NCBI GenBank assembly: GCA_022573095.1 | Contig: JACZUR010000023.1 | Location: 1-15,152 of the forward strand | Direction of reading: 5' to 3' | Length of the DNA stretch: 15,152 nt | DNA from: Gemmatimonadota bacterium | Lineage (GTDB): Bacteria > Gemmatimonadota > Gemmatimonadetes > Gemmatimonadales > GWC2-71-9 | Shown here: piece by piece, positions 14,195-15,152 of the stretch | How positions within the stretch are numbered: the first letter of the stretch is position 1 | Layout of the letters: each line of letters starts with the position of its first letter | The notes under the pieces: model-generated | Told to the model about the DNA's origin: nothing | The model's database searches: none | The model's input: the letters and a program-made list of their open reading frames with translations, nothing else | Program-made: the position numbers and the translations under genes

Positions 14195-15152
14195 CAGCGC
14201 TACTGCAACTTGCCGTCGGGCTGGCCCTACTCACGGCGGGGGGCATCTTCTTGGTGAGGGGAGCAACAGCTGTTGCACTGCTGGCGCGGGTGTCGACGAC
14301 GGTAATCGGGCTGACCGTCGTCGCGGCGGGAACCAGCCTTCCCGAACTGGCTGTGAGCGTCGACGCGGCGAGGATCGGTTCAACTGCAATGGCGTACGGA
14401 AACGTCGTCGGTTCAAACATCCTTAACATCGCGGTCGTACTTTCCCTCGCCGCCCTCATTAGCAACATACCGGTAACCCGCCAAACCTTCCGAATCGAGT
14501 ACCCCTACCTGATTCTTACCACGGTTCTCGCAATACTGCTTGCACGCGACGGTCTCTACGACCGCATAGAGGCATTCTTTGCGCTGACTTTGCTGACGGT
14601 GTTTACGGTCTACCTCATCCGTCACGAACGGAAAATCGTCCCCGACGTGGAGCGCGACGAGCTGCGGGAAGCGGTTGAGCGTACCTCGCGGGTAGACTCC
14701 GCTCGGAAGGTGTGGCTCACCAATCTGGGGTTCATCACTGCGGGGATAATACTGCTCCCGGCCGGCGCAAGATTGATGGTCGAGGGAGGTGTCCACATCG
14801 CGCAAGTCCTCGGGGTCGGCGAACGCATAGTCGGCCTGACGATCCTGGCGATTGGGACAAGCCTCCCCGAGGTCGCGACGGTGATAGTAGCCGCCAAACA
14901 CAACCAGCCCGGTCTCGTATTGGGGAACGTGATCGGGTCCAACATCTTCAACCTCCAGGCGGTTCTCGGCACCACTAGCGCCATCTATCCGGTCGTCATC
15001 GAACAGAGCGCCCGTTCTTACGATAACTGGGTTATGCTCGGATTCACGCTGTTGCTGTTGCCCCTGATGCTGACCCGGCGGCAGATCGGGAAGGTGGATG
15101 CATCGGCCCTGATCCTGCTGTTCGTAGTCTACAACTGGTTCCTACTGCGTTA
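14188..15152 (+). CDS. CaCA-family Na+/Ca2+ exchanger (YrbG-like), truncated at window edge
   Basis: The frame stays open to the last base, giving 321 residues plus TA, so the stop is most likely completed by the next base outside the window. YrbG-like proteins are about this long. It is an inner-membrane antiporter with about ten hydrophobic segments. It has the two inverted alpha-repeats of the family. The first is GLTVVAAGTSLPE at 41-53, with Glu53, and GNVVGSNILN at 71-80. The second is GLTILAIGTSLPE ending at Glu228, and GNVIGSNIFN at 246-255. The central hydrophilic loop is near residues 145-180. The cation may be Ca2+ with Na+ or H+. The TTG start is supported by AGGAG 8 bases upstream and by the family N-terminus (MLAALLQLAVGLALL). 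It overlaps the previous stop by 7 bp. Confidence 0.9.
   Translation, partial: MLAALLQLAVGLALLTAGGIFLVRGATAVALLARVSTTVIGLTVVAAGTSLPELAVSVDAARIGSTAMAYGNVVGSNILNIAVVLSLAALISNIPVTRQTFRIEYPYLILTTVLAILLARDGLYDRIEAFFALTLLTVFTVYLIRHERKIVPDVERDELREAVERTSRVDSARKVWLTNLGFITAGIILLPAGARLMVEGGVHIAQVLGVGERIVGLTILAIGTSLPEVATVIVAAKHNQPGLVLGNVIGSNIFNLQAVLGTTSAIYPVVIEQSARSYDNWVMLGFTLLLLPLMLTRRQIGKVDASALILLFVVYNWFLLR

Overview
This 15.2 kb window is a dense, moderately GC-rich piece of a bacterial chromosome. It holds twelve protein genes on both strands, eleven of them complete, with very short spacers. I see no tRNA, rRNA, CRISPR array, insertion sequence or phage gene. The envelope is that of a diderm: a large predicted outer-membrane beta-barrel protein lies next to a lipoprotein. 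The GlmM homologue carries the GEGNGG sugar loop I associate with Bacteroidota-type enzymes rather than the GEQSGH loop of proteobacterial GlmM. The lipoprotein resembles surface lipoproteins I know from Gemmatimonadota. My best guess is a Gemmatimonadota-like member of the FCB group, but this is inference, not proof.

Layout. (1) 68-2104 (-) and 2108-2704 (+) are a divergent pair, barrel and lipoprotein, whose start codons are only 3 bp apart. (2) 2767-4377 (+) encodes an FHA-GAF-class III nucleotide cyclase, a signalling protein. (3) 8563 down to 4359 (-) is a compact operon, glmM-glmS-dtd-maf. GlmS makes glucosamine-6-phosphate and GlmM isomerises it to glucosamine-1-phosphate, toward UDP-GlcNAc for peptidoglycan and LPS. 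Dtd (D-aminoacyl-tRNA deacylase) and Maf (nucleotide pyrophosphatase) are house-cleaning enzymes. The maf end overlaps the cyclase end by 19 bp. (4) 8713-9885 (+) is a cystathionine gamma-synthase/lyase family PLP enzyme. (5) 9985 to the right edge (+) is a tightly packed run: M48 metallopeptidase, purD, fpg (mutM), a stand-alone UvrC/Cho-like GIY-YIG protein, and a CaCA-family Na+/Ca2+ exchanger cut at the edge one base short of its likely stop codon. Junctions in this run are 4-bp overlap, 17-bp overlap, 4-bp gap and 7-bp overlap, which suggests co-transcription and translational coupling.

Non-coding DNA is scarce: 1-67, 2705-2766, 8564-8712 and 9886-9984. No non-coding stretch exceeds 150 bp. 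The last two contain a shared extended -10-like sequence, GTGTTACAA, in front of the two operons. Half of the chosen starts are GTG or TTG.

Most of the window is housekeeping. Points most worth a second look are the truncated UvrC-like nuclease behind fpg with an altered catalytic acidic position, the 3-bp divergent start arrangement with a palindrome and a possible leaderless promoter, the barrel protein with a variant Omp85-like C-terminal motif, and the FHA-GAF-cyclase architecture. I did not find clear evidence of a wholly new multi-gene system.
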